A stretch of DNA of 64,000 nt from Apoderus coryli (lineage: Eukaryota > Arthropoda > Insecta > Coleoptera > Attelabidae): NCBI GenBank assembly GCA_911728435.2, contig OU452199.1, forward strand, positions 43,163,253-43,227,252, given 5' to 3'. Made by a program: the position numbers and the translations under genes. Below the pieces are notes generated by a model. It did not search any database and had not been told where the DNA came from. It saw only the letters and a list, made by a program, of their open reading frames with translations. Positions 22,501 through 33,403 of the stretch are shown here, piece by piece. How positions within the stretch are numbered: position 1 is the stretch's first letter; every line of letters starts with the position of its first letter.

Positions 22501-23210
22501 CCGTTTGAAGGAAGAAATACAGACAACGACTCAGACTTCAACCCAACGACTTAATCAAGCACATCTAATGATGCAATGGTAATCAGCTCAAGAACTATTC
22601 AGAAAGAAAAGGAAACGCTGGAAAAGATCTATAGCGAAAACATGTAGGAATCTTGGCTTGGAATATTTAAATACCTCAGCCCGTGTTATACCTGCAAAAT
22701 CTGAGGGACAGCCTTCTTTTGGTAGACCAAAGTCAGATACTTGTTCAATGTGCAACATATTGCAGAAAAAAATTGACTCTGCTGACAATGACGATGAGAC
22801 AAAAGTCTTCATTAATCTAAAAAAGGTGCGACGAAAGCAGAAACATCTTATCAAGATCTAAAGAAAATGGCGACGCTAGCTCATGAAGATCTTTCTGTTG
22901 ATGTTCTATCGTTTGATTTTCAACAGAAAAAAACAGCATGGTGCTGCTATATATTAAACTTCAAAAGAACAATGTTCCTCCTGATCATGTATGATATTAT
23001 TTTATGTATATTTCTGGAAATTTTTATAATGCATCCTATGGAGATAATGGAGGCACACTACCTATGCCTGTTAGTATGTTCAAGCGAGGGAAGCGGTGTG
23101 GTATTATATCTACTATATATGGACTTACAAATTCGATTTAAAAACAATTTCAGCTTTTCACGCTTCATTCTGATTAAAATATGCCGTCGATTTGCCTTGT
23201 TTCAAAGATA
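22501..23210 (+). pseudogene. Decayed cysteine-containing transposon-type protein
   Basis: The frame runs RKKRKRWKRSIAKTCRNLGLEYLNT, then GRPKSDTCSMCNILQKKID (CxxC), with KVRRKQKHL to 22858. After one frameshift it continues HEDLSVDVLSFDFQQ, then further shifts give YGDNGGTLPMPV. The order (basic WKR block, SDTC..C, then a DFQQ block) is like a multi-copy insect protein family that I believe is transposon-borne, but I cannot name the superfamily. At least three frameshifts make it a pseudogene. Confidence 0.5.
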
Positions 23211-23514
23211 GACTTTGCTTTTTTAGGAAAAAAGTCTTTCCTCACAGAACCGTACTTAACTCAATCCTTATCAATATTGATGTGACATATACAATAACGT
23301 TGATGAAAGGTACTAATTTGTACTGAACTCAATATTTCAGGTCTTCTTATCATAAATATATGGTGAATGTTGAAGGTAGCCTATGAAGTAATACACAAAA
23401 ATGTTGATCATATTTTCACCAGTATATAACAGTAGCACGTCCATGCGATCAACCTGCAAGAGTTTTAAGCACATTCAGTAAGTTTTTTAAAAGTTTGTGA
23501 AAAAGTAATTTTAT

Positions 23515-23800
23515 TTACGCAGACTGGAAGCTGGCTCACGTCATTCCTTTGCCTAAGATTAAATGCCCAACTTCATATAATGAATTACGCCTGTTAGTGT
23601 TCTTCCGGTTATATCTAAGGTATTAGAGAAGGTAATAAAAGGTCAACTTACTAATTTTGTGAATAAGTACGAATTACTCAGGTTTTAGAGCATCTCATAG
23701 CTGTTCAACAGCTTTACTTAATGTTACTGACAATATATTTAGATCTATAGATAGAGGTGAATGTACCATTTTGGTCTTGTTAGACTACTGAAAAGTTAAT
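23515..23800 (+). pseudogene. Non-LTR RT fingers fragment
   Basis: Plus strand, with few breaks: DWKLAHVIPLPKIKCPTSYNELRPVSVLPVISKVLEKV, then LTNFVNKYELL, SGFRASHSCSTALLNVTD and ECTILVLLDY. These are the standard N-terminal RT blocks up to just before the palm KAFD box, where it is cut off. A stop replaces the S/KAFD start. Confidence 0.8.
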
Positions 23801-24170
23801 TGACGAAAGTTTACAGAAATTAGAATTAATAAAATGTAAATGTGAAATACGTCCCATGACCTTGAAAGTTACTTGATCTTTAAATCAAAAGCACCCTGTA
23901 AATATTAAGCCATCGAATAAATCAACAATTTAATTTCTTCATTATATTACATTTACGTATTCAAATGACAAAACAACTTAAAATGCAGTAATCATTTTTC
24001 GGCAGAATTTCTCATTCCAATTACCCCCTAATTCGAAACATTTTCCATTATAACTGTAATTCTCGAAATTAATTGACGTTATTTCGAATTCAACCAATTG
24101 AATGGCATTACCATAGCTATTCATCTCTCACAGAAAGATATCCATTCTTCCAAACATATACTTTTATCGT
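23801..24170. other. Intergenic; one CACCCTG end
   Basis: AAAAGCACCCTGTAAAT at 23887-23903 resembles the right end of the element at 1740-2274. No partner end found. Confidence 0.4.
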
Positions 24171-24171
24171 A

Positions 24172-24319
24172 TATAAACAGAGCATCAAGACAGGGGAATC
24201 AAGTTATTGTGCCGTCAGTTAACAACTCACCCAGAGGCATTATTATTCCGATGCGCTCTTAGACTCACATTTATTTTGACCAGATTGCATTTCGGTTGAC
24301 GTAAATGACACTGAATCAG
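24172..24319 (+). promoter_or_regulatory. Possible core promoter and first exon
   Basis: TATATAA at 24172 is followed by TCAAGT at 24201-24206, about 31 bases from the TATA start to the A, and by the arthropod initiator-like TCAGTT at 24217-24222. An ATG at 24305 opens a five-codon frame (MTLNQ) ending exactly at a CAG|GTAGGC donor (24319/24320). The layout is that of a small 5' coding exon, but no downstream exon was found before the gypsy remnant, so it could be chance. Confidence 0.3.
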
Positions 24320-24974
24320 GTAGGCAATGCTACTCATCTTAACAGCATAAACGAATGCAGTAAGTAAAAGAAGAAGGATCGTCGTCGGGAGATTTACATC
24401 TCTTTATTGAAATAATACGGAATATCGCTGTTGAAAAATGCATGAATAGCGTATTAAAATTGAATTACTTTAAAATATTGTTCAATTGGTTTTAGAACAT
24501 GTATTTATGGGTTGAAGGCGCTATGTGTGGCATATGAAAAGGTAGTTGTTTGTCAGGTATGGTCGTTTAATATAAGTACCTACTTATAACGTTCCTTATT
24601 TAGCAAATTGTTTTTTTTTTTTTCTTGAGATTGTAACGATTTCATTCAAAGACGTTCAGAAATCAACCATATTGGGCCAGCACGCTACTGAGATTCAAAG
24701 AATATAGTTTTTCTACGACTGTCTTTAAATGCCTTTATTATATGTTCAATCATGATTTGAAAATGTAGTAGGTAGGTACATTGTAATGCTGTTTTTCATT
24801 TAATAAATTTTAATAAATATTTCCCACTAGTTTCTTAGCAAATTTCCTGGTAATGACAAAAGTAGCATCGGCCATGAAAAATCACCATAGCAACGCCGAC
24901 AATACAAACACACCAAATTGACACTGGATTCCGGAATCGATTACAGAATGTTAGTACAAATTAACAAAACTAAC
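24320..24974. other. Intergenic or intron, nothing recognised
   Basis: AT-rich; no motif, paired repeat or ORF supported. Confidence 0.4.
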
Positions 24975-25935
24975 AAATTGACCCTGTTAGACAGCTCTTC
25001 AAATTTCTGGGCAACCTGGTGAATAACAAGGGAACGCAGCCACTTCCCGAGAAAGTTGACGCCATCCGCAACTTCCCACAACCACAAACTGTGAAACAAC
25101 TCCGACAGTTTTTGAGTATGGTGAATTTTTATAGGAGATTCTTACCCAAAGCTGCCCAGACGCACGCTCCACTGAACGAGTTATTACAGGGCAACATCAA
25201 AGGCAAAACGCCGGTACCGTGGACACCTTTAGCCGAAGCCGCATTTGCAGAGGTGCGCGATAGCCTAGTTTCACCGCCAACTAAAAGCTGCGATCAGGTG
25301 CCACCAAAAAGACCGTTGGACCGAAGTTCTTCCTACTGTACTCCTAGGCATACGTTCCGCCTGGAAGGAAGATCTCCAAGCTACAGCAGCAGAACTGTTG
25401 TACGGTGAATCCCTTCGCTTACCCGGCGAATTTCTCGCCGAAAGCAGCAACACAGCCACTGCAACGAGCCAATTTGTACAAAATTTGCGCTCGCAGATTC
25501 AGCATTTGCGTCCAATCAACGGCTCCCGACACGGACAACGCCCTACGTTCCTACTCAGGGACCTGTCCAATACGACGCACGCTTTGGTGCGATCGTGTCA
25601 GGCGACTTCTCGTGCCACCATACGAAGGCCCTTACAAAATTGAGTCTCGCTCCGATAAAACGTACATCTTACCTATTCGGGGACGAAACGTCACGGTTTC
25701 CATTGACAGACTCAAACCAGCTTTTGTCATGCAGGACAATGACGCCTTCGACAGCCACGGCGACGCCGAACTAGCGACGGTAGAGGTCCAACGAAATCAC
25801 ACCCCAGCTCAAGTTTCAGTTCCCATTCAGCCTGCAGTTCAGCCCGAAAGACGTATAGCAGTTGCACCAGAACTGCGTATGCGATCAGGACGACGCGTCC
25901 GCTTTCCAGACCGTCTACAGGCCGGATTTTCGTGA
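24975..25935 (+). pseudogene. Ty3/gypsy pol remnant (RT end joined to integrase end)
   Basis: The reading FKFLGNLVNNKG, then LPEKVDAIRNFPQPQTVKQL, RQFLSMVNFYRRFLP and WTPLAEAAF is the end of a gypsy RT running into RNase H. At about 25270 it jumps to the integrase end: after a frameshift comes RWTEVLPTVLLGIRSAWKED and AAELLYGESLRLPGEF. In another frame follow RRLLVPPYEGPYKI, KTYILPIRGRNVTVSIDRLKPAF and an acidic, proline-rich tail ending RRVRFPDRLQAGFS. Most of RNase H and the integrase core are deleted. GC content is visibly higher than in the flanks, marking it as a foreign insert. It runs straight into a polypurine tract and LTR. No env-like ORF is seen. Confidence 0.85.
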
Positions 25936-25947
25936 TCCAATCACTGG

Positions 25948-26398
25948 AAGGGGGGTACTGTGGCGACCATTATTCTTGCGCCACACTGTATATATTGTAT
26001 TTTATTCTGTAGATACTGTGGCAACCTTTTTATTGTGCCACATTGTATATATGTATTTTTAAGTTTAGTTATTTCTGTGTAAAAATTTAGTATAGTTGTT
26101 GTAAATAATGTTTTCTAAATTTCACCAAATGTCGAAACATCTGGCACCAATATTTCTACTTTCTTTTTACTGTTTTTGATTTTCGGGAACAAAAAAAATC
26201 CTTAGTCCGTACCTAGAAAAAGCAATATATTGCTGAAAGATACAGGGAGGTACCCTGTATCTTTTAGCAATTTGGCCATGTCTTTCTGAAACACCCTGTA
26301 TATTATTATATTTTTGTATATAATCTTGAAATTTTAACAGTTGAGACTATTGTGAGTAGAGCAATTTTTTATCCAATAAACAGTTAGCTTATGGTTTC
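25948..26398 (+). repeat. Gypsy 3' LTR (right limit uncertain)
   Basis: The polypurine tract GGAAGGGGGG (25946-25955) is followed by TGTGGCGACC, the likely LTR start at 25959. The LTR opens with two direct copies of a small hairpin, TGTGGCGACC...GCGCCACA (25959-25986) and TGTGGCAACC...GTGCCACA (26018-26043). The right edge is unclear. The nearest good CA end is near 26398. No 5' LTR is in the window. Confidence 0.6.
26230..26271. repeat. Hairpin built on CAGGGTG-like motif
   Basis: TTGCTGAAAGATACAGGG (26230-26247) pairs with CCCTGTATCTTTTAGCAA (26253-26270) across a five-base loop, with one mismatch. It lies within the presumed LTR tail. A CACCCTGTATA end follows at 26292. Confidence 0.6.
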
Positions 26399-26399
26399 A

Positions 26400-27150
26400 T
26401 ATTATTGAAACTTAATCCATAATGAACAAACAAAACTCGTGGTTTCAATATCCCAAAAGGATGAAAGTTTAGCAAACAAACACGCTACGAACCGCATCAT
26501 GTGTACCACACAAGCAAAATCTTCAATTATCAAAATTAGGAAGTTTGCCGAGAAATTGGAAAAACAAATATGCCGGAAATGGAAGAAAATTTGTATATTA
26601 TTAGCGGTTATAGCTTTTCTTGTTTGTTGTTGGATTTCCAAACATACGTAATCCGAGTACTCTTGTACAAGTATAGATTGTTTTGAAATTTAGCGGAAGC
26701 CTAATAATTAGGTAGTTTAAAAAGAGGCATTGGGTCATGGCGAAGGAAAGCCATAGAAGTTTTGCTGCTTGTTAGGCGAATTTAATCGTACATAATATGC
26801 AGGAATTCATAGGCGTATCTACTTGCAATAATAACAATATTTAACTAGGCCCTAGTTTTTTTATATATCCCTATTAGGGATTGAAAAATATATTGGTTGT
26901 TCCGTTTAATATCAGAACAAATTGCGCGGATCAAATTTTTTTCTGAGAACCTCGTCTAACTAAAATTTGTTTTTTAGACATTCGAAACGTAGAAATAAAA
27001 TAAACTTATTATTACCGGGATAATTTTTTACTAAATATAGTAACCAATCAAATTAGTTAATTTTAAGTCATGTGTCAAATTTCATCCAATCACCTCTGGA
27101 TTACAGCGATAATACCCTACATGTGGTGTTTTCAACTGACAACTGGTTTA
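26400..27150. other. Intergenic, nothing recognised
   Basis: A 70-codon lysine-rich frame (26439-26651) has no known motif. Nothing else supported. Confidence 0.4.
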
Positions 27151-27153
27151 AAA

Positions 27154-27731
27154 ATGTCGCGAAGATTTCGTATTGCATCTAACGATGCAATTAATGATAT
27201 TATATCTAATAATATACGAAAAAATACATTCAAATCAAAAAAATATGTATGGAAAATATTTCTCGAGTTGTGTGCGACCAGAGAATACGAACTGAATGCT
27301 GAAACGAGTTTGCATAATTTGGCTAATATATTGAAAGATTATGCGGTAAATATGAGAAAAGCTGACGGAACTGAATATAAAGAAGCAACTGTAAAAACAA
27401 TTTGGAATACTACGAGTAGGCTACTCCAGGAAAAATACTTCAATGACTTCAAAATTGTATTCGACCCGTTTACCAGTGTGATAATCAAAAATGCACGAGA
27501 GGCAAGAAATGCAAAACGTAAAAGATTCCAGCAGGATCCAAACAAACGAAAATGCAGTTCATCAAATTTGAGTTCAAGTGAATTTGACTAGAATCATTGG
27601 ATTATGGGATGAATCTACACCAGAAGGTTTACAAAAATTTTTTTTAACATATTGTAACTGTTGAGTTAGCTTGGCGAGGTGGTGAACCAGCTGATTGCCT
27701 TATAGATTATTTCACGATTGAGAAAAATAAT
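27154..27731 (+). pseudogene. Crypton tyrosine recombinase, copy A (N-terminal half)
   Basis: From the ATG at 27154 the frame MSRRFRIASNDAIND runs to 27591 and encodes the helical core-binding part (ATREYELNAETSLHNLANIL, EATVKTIWNTTSRLLQEKYF, FDPFTSVIIKNAREARNAKR). A one-base insertion near 27580 (GAATTTGAC against GATTTGGC in copy B) ends this frame early. In the next frame the homology goes on (IIGLWDE, TPEGLQ, then AWRGGEPADCL in pieces) up to 27731, where it stops abruptly at a gypsy fragment. An upstream ATG at 27070 would add a hydrophobic stretch not expected for the family. The recombinase catalytic boxes beyond the first Arg are lost. Confidence 0.75.
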
Positions 27732-27779
27732 GAATTTGAAATAAAGATAGTTAATGAAGCAGCGGGTATACAACAATTT

Positions 27780-28297
27780 TGGCGCAGTCGGTTAAAACGT
27801 ATCATTATGCCCATCGGTTCAATAGAAGAATTTGATGTTCAGGGAGAACTCCGGCGAGAAAATTACGAACCCATTTGGCTAACTTTTTTCCTGAATCGGC
27901 GAACACCGAGTTTTCAAATGAAGCCGTTAGAAATTGTACCGAAGGGGATTTGGGTTAATTAAAACATTTTTGGGATAGCGATAAATTGTTTAAAGGTGTT
28001 ATTACTGCTAAATTGGGTTCAGTATCATATGAGATTAGGAGTCAAGATGGCAGAATCATGTGGCGTCATATTGATTATATTAGATCTCGAATAACTGAGG
28101 ATAATGATCTTCCTACCACTAGCTCCTCATTAAATTTTCAAATATTACGTCGAGATCAAATTGATGAAAAAAATTCAAATACAATAACAAACACAAATTC
28201 CGAATCTTTAAATAATGACGTAAATGATTCCAAGGATTGGGAAATACGTTCCCCAAATTCAGAAGACAATGGGTTAGATAAAGATGATAGTATATAG
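27780..28297 (+). pseudogene. Gypsy integrase C-terminal fragment
   Basis: The open frame from about 27980 reads FKGVITAKLGSVSYEIRSQD and GRIMWRHIDYIRSRI, the chromodomain-like C-terminal end of a Ty3/gypsy integrase, followed by an Asn/Ser-rich acidic tail ending GLDKDDSI. The preceding 200 bases carry several stops. This is a different family from the gypsy remnant at 24975. Its left edge coincides with the break in Crypton copy A, so it likely inserted there. Confidence 0.7.
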
Positions 28298-28429
28298 CAA
28301 AAGGAAGATTGTGATGGCAGAGCGAATAGAAGTAGACGAATACCAAAGAAATTTCAAGATTTCGAGTGCAAGTTCTCAAAGCTGGAGGTGTACTCGGTAC
28401 ATTTTTCATATTTTGTTTTCATTATTATT

Positions 28430-28860
28430 ACCAGAATTATTCAGTGACAGTCCTAATGTTGATAAGATCCATAGTCGGTACCTCTTTCAGGATAAACACC
28501 ATCAATTTTATAAGTAAGATACTTCAGAAATTTCCGCTGTACCTTTTCGATCGAAATCTTATGTACCGAATATAGAGGACTGCAAACAGTAGAACAATAG
28601 GTACTCAAGTTTCGTGCGGACGTATGAGTTATATAAAGATAGTAACGAGTGAATGTTATTAAAATTTCGGCAGTTTCTGACTATAAAACCATAAGCCTTA
28701 CTCGCCTCTAACGTTTTAGTACTGATGTGTTCAGCAAATGCCAACCCAGAATCAAAGACAACTCCCAAATCCGTGACAGTATTAGCTCGTACAATCGGAG
28801 TCCTACCCACATGATTGCAAAACTATATGAAAGATTTCAAAAGACATAACGAATCTTCTG
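28430..28860 (-). pseudogene. CR1-like RT C-terminal fragment
   Basis: Minus strand: TPIVRANTVTDLGVVFDSGLA, AEHISTKTLEASKAYGFIV, RNCRNFNNIHSLLSLYNSYV and then, frameshifted, VQRKFLKYLTYKIDG and YPERGTDY. The same blocks occur at 35990-36290. Truncated on both sides. Confidence 0.8.
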
Positions 28861-29249
28861 GCTTTTTCAATAATTCCGGTACGTTCAGCATTTAAATTCA
28901 ATATTTTGTTAAGTCTTGTTGAAAATAGATGACTATTATCGGGATTACAAAGACTGATGAAATTTTCCAAACTAAATTTTGGCTAGTTGCAAATTTACCT
29001 AGTTGTTCTAAAAATGACTGATAGATTGGAGGAATAAATGGCAGGTGTTTTTTTACCATAAGAGTAGGATTATTTTGCTTAATCATCGTACATAAAAAAA
29101 TACACTTCAAACTCAGAAAGAATCAGTTATTTTATCAAACATTTTTATCTTAAAATTTTAAATAAGATGAATAAAAGAATGAATTTGCATATACACGTTA
29201 AATATCCAGCATAAGATTTATCTACAGCATACATGGGAAAATTCGCAGG
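28861..29249. other. Intergenic, nothing recognised
   Basis: AT-rich, no supported feature. Confidence 0.4.
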
Positions 29250-29609
29250 TGTTGACTTAACATATCCCTCCTGTTCTCACCTTCCGAGAGTTGTTGCTCT
29301 CCTCATCTACAGACTTCGTTCCGCCCGACACGACCGACACCCGGTTACACCAAACTAACTAGGCTACTTGCCACCGAGCCACCGCTTTTTAGGTGCTTAT
29401 TTACGTTGACGATTTATGAACCGGCTAAGGCGAGGTGAAATTAAATAGATTCACAAAATTAAAATTCGCCGACTGTATACTAGAGTTGAGTTGTATTTAC
29501 TTAACGCCCGGAATTTGCATAGCACGTTTTTTCCTCTCGTTACCACCGGGTTTGCTTTATTTTTCGTGGATAGCTGGTAAACCAAAACTGCGGGCAAATT
29601 TACCTTACA
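29250..29609 (+). repeat. Possible solo LTR with leader
   Basis: TGTTGACTTAACA at 29250 to TTTACCTTACA at 29609 gives a TG...CA unit of 360 bp. Its GC content is well above the flanks. It is followed within four bases by TGGTGGCTTGTCATCTGAAG, which has the look of a tRNA primer-binding leader. No second LTR and no gag or pol was found beside it, so the call is tentative. Confidence 0.35.
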
Positions 29610-30019
29610 CCAGTGGTGGCTTGTCATCTGAAGCAATGCTTCATCTAAACAGTAAAATGAATAATATTGAAGTACTTGATTTTATTTAACTATATTTCTC
29701 CATATAAAATTTAAACCATAAATTAATTTATACAATTTTCAATCTGAGGTAAACACAAGCCAAGACCGCAGGCCGAGGGCTATTATCCCTGAGCAACTCG
29801 CTTGAAGGATTCTCTTACAAAATTTTGAGTATTTATCAAGGCCCGAAGAGTATTAGATAAGATAATTTTTTACTTTGTAGGTATCAAAAAGTTGATTGTC
29901 AATCTGACGTTTAATAATTTTCAATACAAAATGTAGGTATTAGTTTTAATCAAACAAATATTATTCATTTTTATTTAAAACTACAGTTGTGAAAAGTACA
30001 ATGGGTAAATGTTAAATTG
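29610..30019. other. Intergenic, nothing recognised
   Basis: Possible leader of the putative LTR element in the first 60 bases. The rest shows no feature. Confidence 0.4.
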
Positions 30020-30922
30020 GAAGAATAGTTTGCTGAAGTTGACGGATTGTTAATTTCCACTGTTGAAGAAATTCCTCGCATGGTGTTGATTATTTCACCA
30101 TGGCGTTCTTGGTTAATATTCAAGTACGGTTTAATTGAATTAGAGCTCCTATGTCCTGTTATTTATATTAATTGCTGTTCAGGAATTCCTTTATTTGCCA
30201 AATGGCTAACTGCAGTTGATCTGTTCGAATGATTGGATATCTTTTTACACTTAATGCCCAAACCAATAGCTTGCCCGGATGATTTGGTCAACATATTAAT
30301 TGTGTTCTTGCCTACCGGTATATTGTCAAACCATGTGTCACTTTCGGATTTCCAGAAACGATTTGGTCTCAAGAATAGGCGACTGGAAGTAATATTTTTC
30401 CCCCTTTTGGACAATAATTTATGGAATAACCGAACAGGGCATGCACTTTCGTTTGCAATATTTGGAACAAGCCACTTACTATTTGTACAACTTTTCGATC
30501 CTCCTTGGCATGTTTTACTGAATATTGGATTGTATTCAATTCTGATGGTTGGCGTTCCATTATTATTTTTCTCAATCGTGAAATAATCTATAAGGCAATC
30601 AGCTGGTTCACCACCTCGCCAAGCTAACTCAACAGCTACAATATGGTAAAAAAAAAATTGTAAACCTTCTGGTGTACATTCATCCCATAATCCAATGATT
30701 CTAGCCAAATCACTTGAACTCAAATTTAATGAACTGCATTTTCGTTTGTTTGGATCCTGCTGTAATCTTTTACGTTTGCATTTCTTGCATCTCGCGCATT
30801 TTTGAATATCACACTGGTAAACGGGTCGAATACAATTTTGAAGTCATTGAAGTATTTTTCCTGGAGTAGACTACTCGTAGTATTCCAAATTGTTTTTACA
30901 GTTGCTTCTTTATATTCAGTTC
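30020..30922 (-). pseudogene. Crypton tyrosine recombinase, copy B (C-terminal part)
   Basis: The minus-strand reading starts at 30922 in the core-binding part (ATVKTIWNTTS) and reaches, in one open frame 30723-30163, the catalytic domain: AIIGLWDE-like start, ELAWRGGEPADCL (box I Arg), CPVRLFHKLL, GKNTINMLTKS and NHSNRSTAVSHLANKG (H-x-x-R box II). A TAA at 30163-30165 interrupts it. Straight after it the frame continues ITGHRSSNSIKPYLNIN, giving the GH motif and the nucleophilic Tyr. So all catalytic residues are encoded, but one nonsense mutation separates them, and an upstream frameshift lies near 30745. It overlaps copy A over about 360 bases, in opposite orientation. Confidence 0.8.
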
Positions 30923-32208
30923 AAAATGTGCATTGCAAATGTGCGATATTTTATTAAAATTACGACACGTAGTGTAAAAATCATGGGACTGTCAATTTTG
31001 CTATTTAGAAGATTGTATAAACATGATATATACATAAATGTTCACGAGTTAATTTCATTTTTATGCTGACACACCAATTTCATTTTGTTCTCTTAGGATA
31101 TTTTTAGCAAACAAGCAAGTTGCCATCAATCTGAGTGTCATTCGAATCAAATTATGTCTTAATAATAAAAAACAATTTAATTTTTGCTCTATTTTCTCTA
31201 AAACCTCATTTGTTATTCATACACTATTTTACATATTTAAAGTAATACTGGTATTACATTTTATTAATCTAAACATCAACAAACCATCATCGTCCGCACC
31301 CGCCCTGTTTATTTATTTAATAACAACTTTATCAAAATAGATGGGAGATGAAATCATAAATTTCAGATTCAAAAAGAGGTCGAAACCGCCAACACGGGTT
31401 GTGATGTATAATAATAAATAATATGCAGTCAGATTCATACAATAAAGAAAAATAAACAACACAGAGAGCAAAAATGGAGCTAATAATAATGCGCGCAATG
31501 TTTTGAAATATTTTGATTAAGTCGTTTGAGGCGGAAAATAAATATGAAAAATTAATTGGAAACTATAGAAAATAATTGGCTTAATATTAAGTCCTAAGAT
31601 TTATTGATGATTTAAAGTTGAAGTTTATTAGATTTGAAAGACAACTTCAATTGATTTGATTACTGATTCATATTAATACAGGATGCACACGGTGGCAGAA
31701 TATTGTAACCATGATCTGTTCAATAGTTTTTCTCAGATTAATAAAATGAAAGAAGATCTATCAAATTACATAATAATTTTTAATAAAACCTCAAGTGGAT
31801 GAAACTTTTTGCAGTCACTGTATCAGACACGGCCGGTATTCGACACGAGCGGAACACGTTGGGAGTTAAAGCATCAGGATTTACATGCGCAAAGCCAGCG
31901 TCTTTTTTTAAATATTTATCATCAGTTAAGGTCTGAAAATAATGATGTGACGAATACACATATTATAAAAATGTTACTTTCTATAGAAAATCTCACTGAC
32001 TAAGTGAGTAAAATTTGTTGATAATTTATAATATCAGAAGCATATTGTGTGGTTTTTTATATAATTTTAAACTAAAATTAGAAACACTATACGAGGGATG
32101 GGTGAAAAGGTTTTGGCTTTGTCTCTTTGGTGGTTCAATTTTACGTTTTAGAGAAATATCTACCGGAGATGTGAGTTAAGGACTTTGATTTGGCTTATTT
32201 TTTATTGA
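30923..32208. other. Intergenic, nothing firm
   Basis: Low-complexity AT-rich DNA. TACAGGATGCAC at 31678 and TACGAGGGATGGG at 32090 resemble single mariner-type ends. A 64-codon frame at 31809-32003 has no recognised motif. Confidence 0.4.
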
Positions 32209-33403
32209 GCAGGCTTTCATTTCAAATTTCTTGATTTAACAAAGGCGTTTGATTGCGTCTCACACGATATCTTGTTGGGTAAACTGGAGCGATACGGTAT
32301 GAGTGCGAATTCGATTCGTTTGCTGAGTGCCTATCTCACTGGTAGGAATGTTGTAACGATGTTTGAGTCAAAGTCTTCTCAACCCTTGTTGAGCTCTTGT
32401 GGAGTCCCACAGGGCTCGGTGCTCGGACCTCTATTGTTTTTGATTGTCATTAATGATTTACCGCTACGTCTGCCATGCTCTGACCTGACAGTGTTTGCAG
32501 ACGATTCAAGTATTGTCGATGTTGAACTGTCGAGTGATGTTCTGGCCTCAAGTATGATTAATTCACAGTCGAGGGCTGCGGACGGGTTTGCCGCTAACAA
32601 ACTCTGTATGAATGCCAATAAAACAGCTACTAAAATATTTACATTACGTGAGACGGATGTTGCTGTTTCTGATGGTCTGGTAAAGTTTTTGGGTGTCACT
32701 TTGGACCAAAAGCTAACCTGGGCGGGTCATGTCGAGGTTACCATTGCCAAGTTGTCTAAGGTTGTGTTCATGTTGCGAAGCTTGAAGGGTGAAGTCTCTT
32801 TTAATGTTTTGAAATCAGCATATTATGGCCTTTTTCACAGTGTGGCTTCATACGCTTTGTCAATTTGGGGACACTCTTGTCATGCTAGTCGGGTATTCGC
32901 AATCCAAAGACGAGTGGTTCGAATAATGACAGATTTAAAGTTTAGAGAGGATGTCAGACCTAAATTTAAAGAATGTAAAATAATTACACTCCCGTGTCTC
33001 TATATCTACAATTCAATTATGTATGTGAAAAATAATTACAATCTGTACATAAGGCATGATGAAGTTCACAACCACAATACCAGAAACAAAAATGACATTC
33101 TTCCGGAATATATGAGGTTGGGTAGAAGCAGAAATTCTGTGAATTATTATGGTCCCACATGCTATAATCATTTGCCAGATAGTTTGAAAACACTGAGCCT
33201 TGCAATGTTCAAAAATAGATTAAAGAACTACTTAATTGACCAGGCTTTTTACTCCATTGATGAATTCCTCAGCACTGACTTTCTGTTTTGATTAAGTTAT
33301 ATACATTTCTATGTTTTTATATTGTGTTATGTAATATTTAATATGACTTGTGTAAACCTTTTTTGGTAATGACATGTAATGACAATAAATAAAAAAAATA
33401 AAA
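32209..33403 (+). CDS. Non-LTR RT, open C-terminal ORF (CR1/Jockey group), 5' truncated
   Basis: The frame is open from 32209 to the stop at 33291 (about 360 codons) with no internal ATG needed. It begins inside the palm at FLDLTKAFDCVSHDILLGKL, so the protein start is lost by 5' truncation. It then has CGVPQGSVLGPLLFLIVINDL, LTVFADDSSI (FADD, catalytic), KLCMNANKTATK, VKFLGVTLDQKLTWAGHV, ALSIWGHSCHASRVFAIQRR, LPCLYIYNSIMYV and a C-terminal LIDQAFYSIDEFL. The 3' UTR ends in AATAAATAAAAAAAATAAA near 33403. The open frame and intact FADD suggest a recent insertion, but without fingers and endonuclease it cannot move by itself. Confidence 0.85.
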
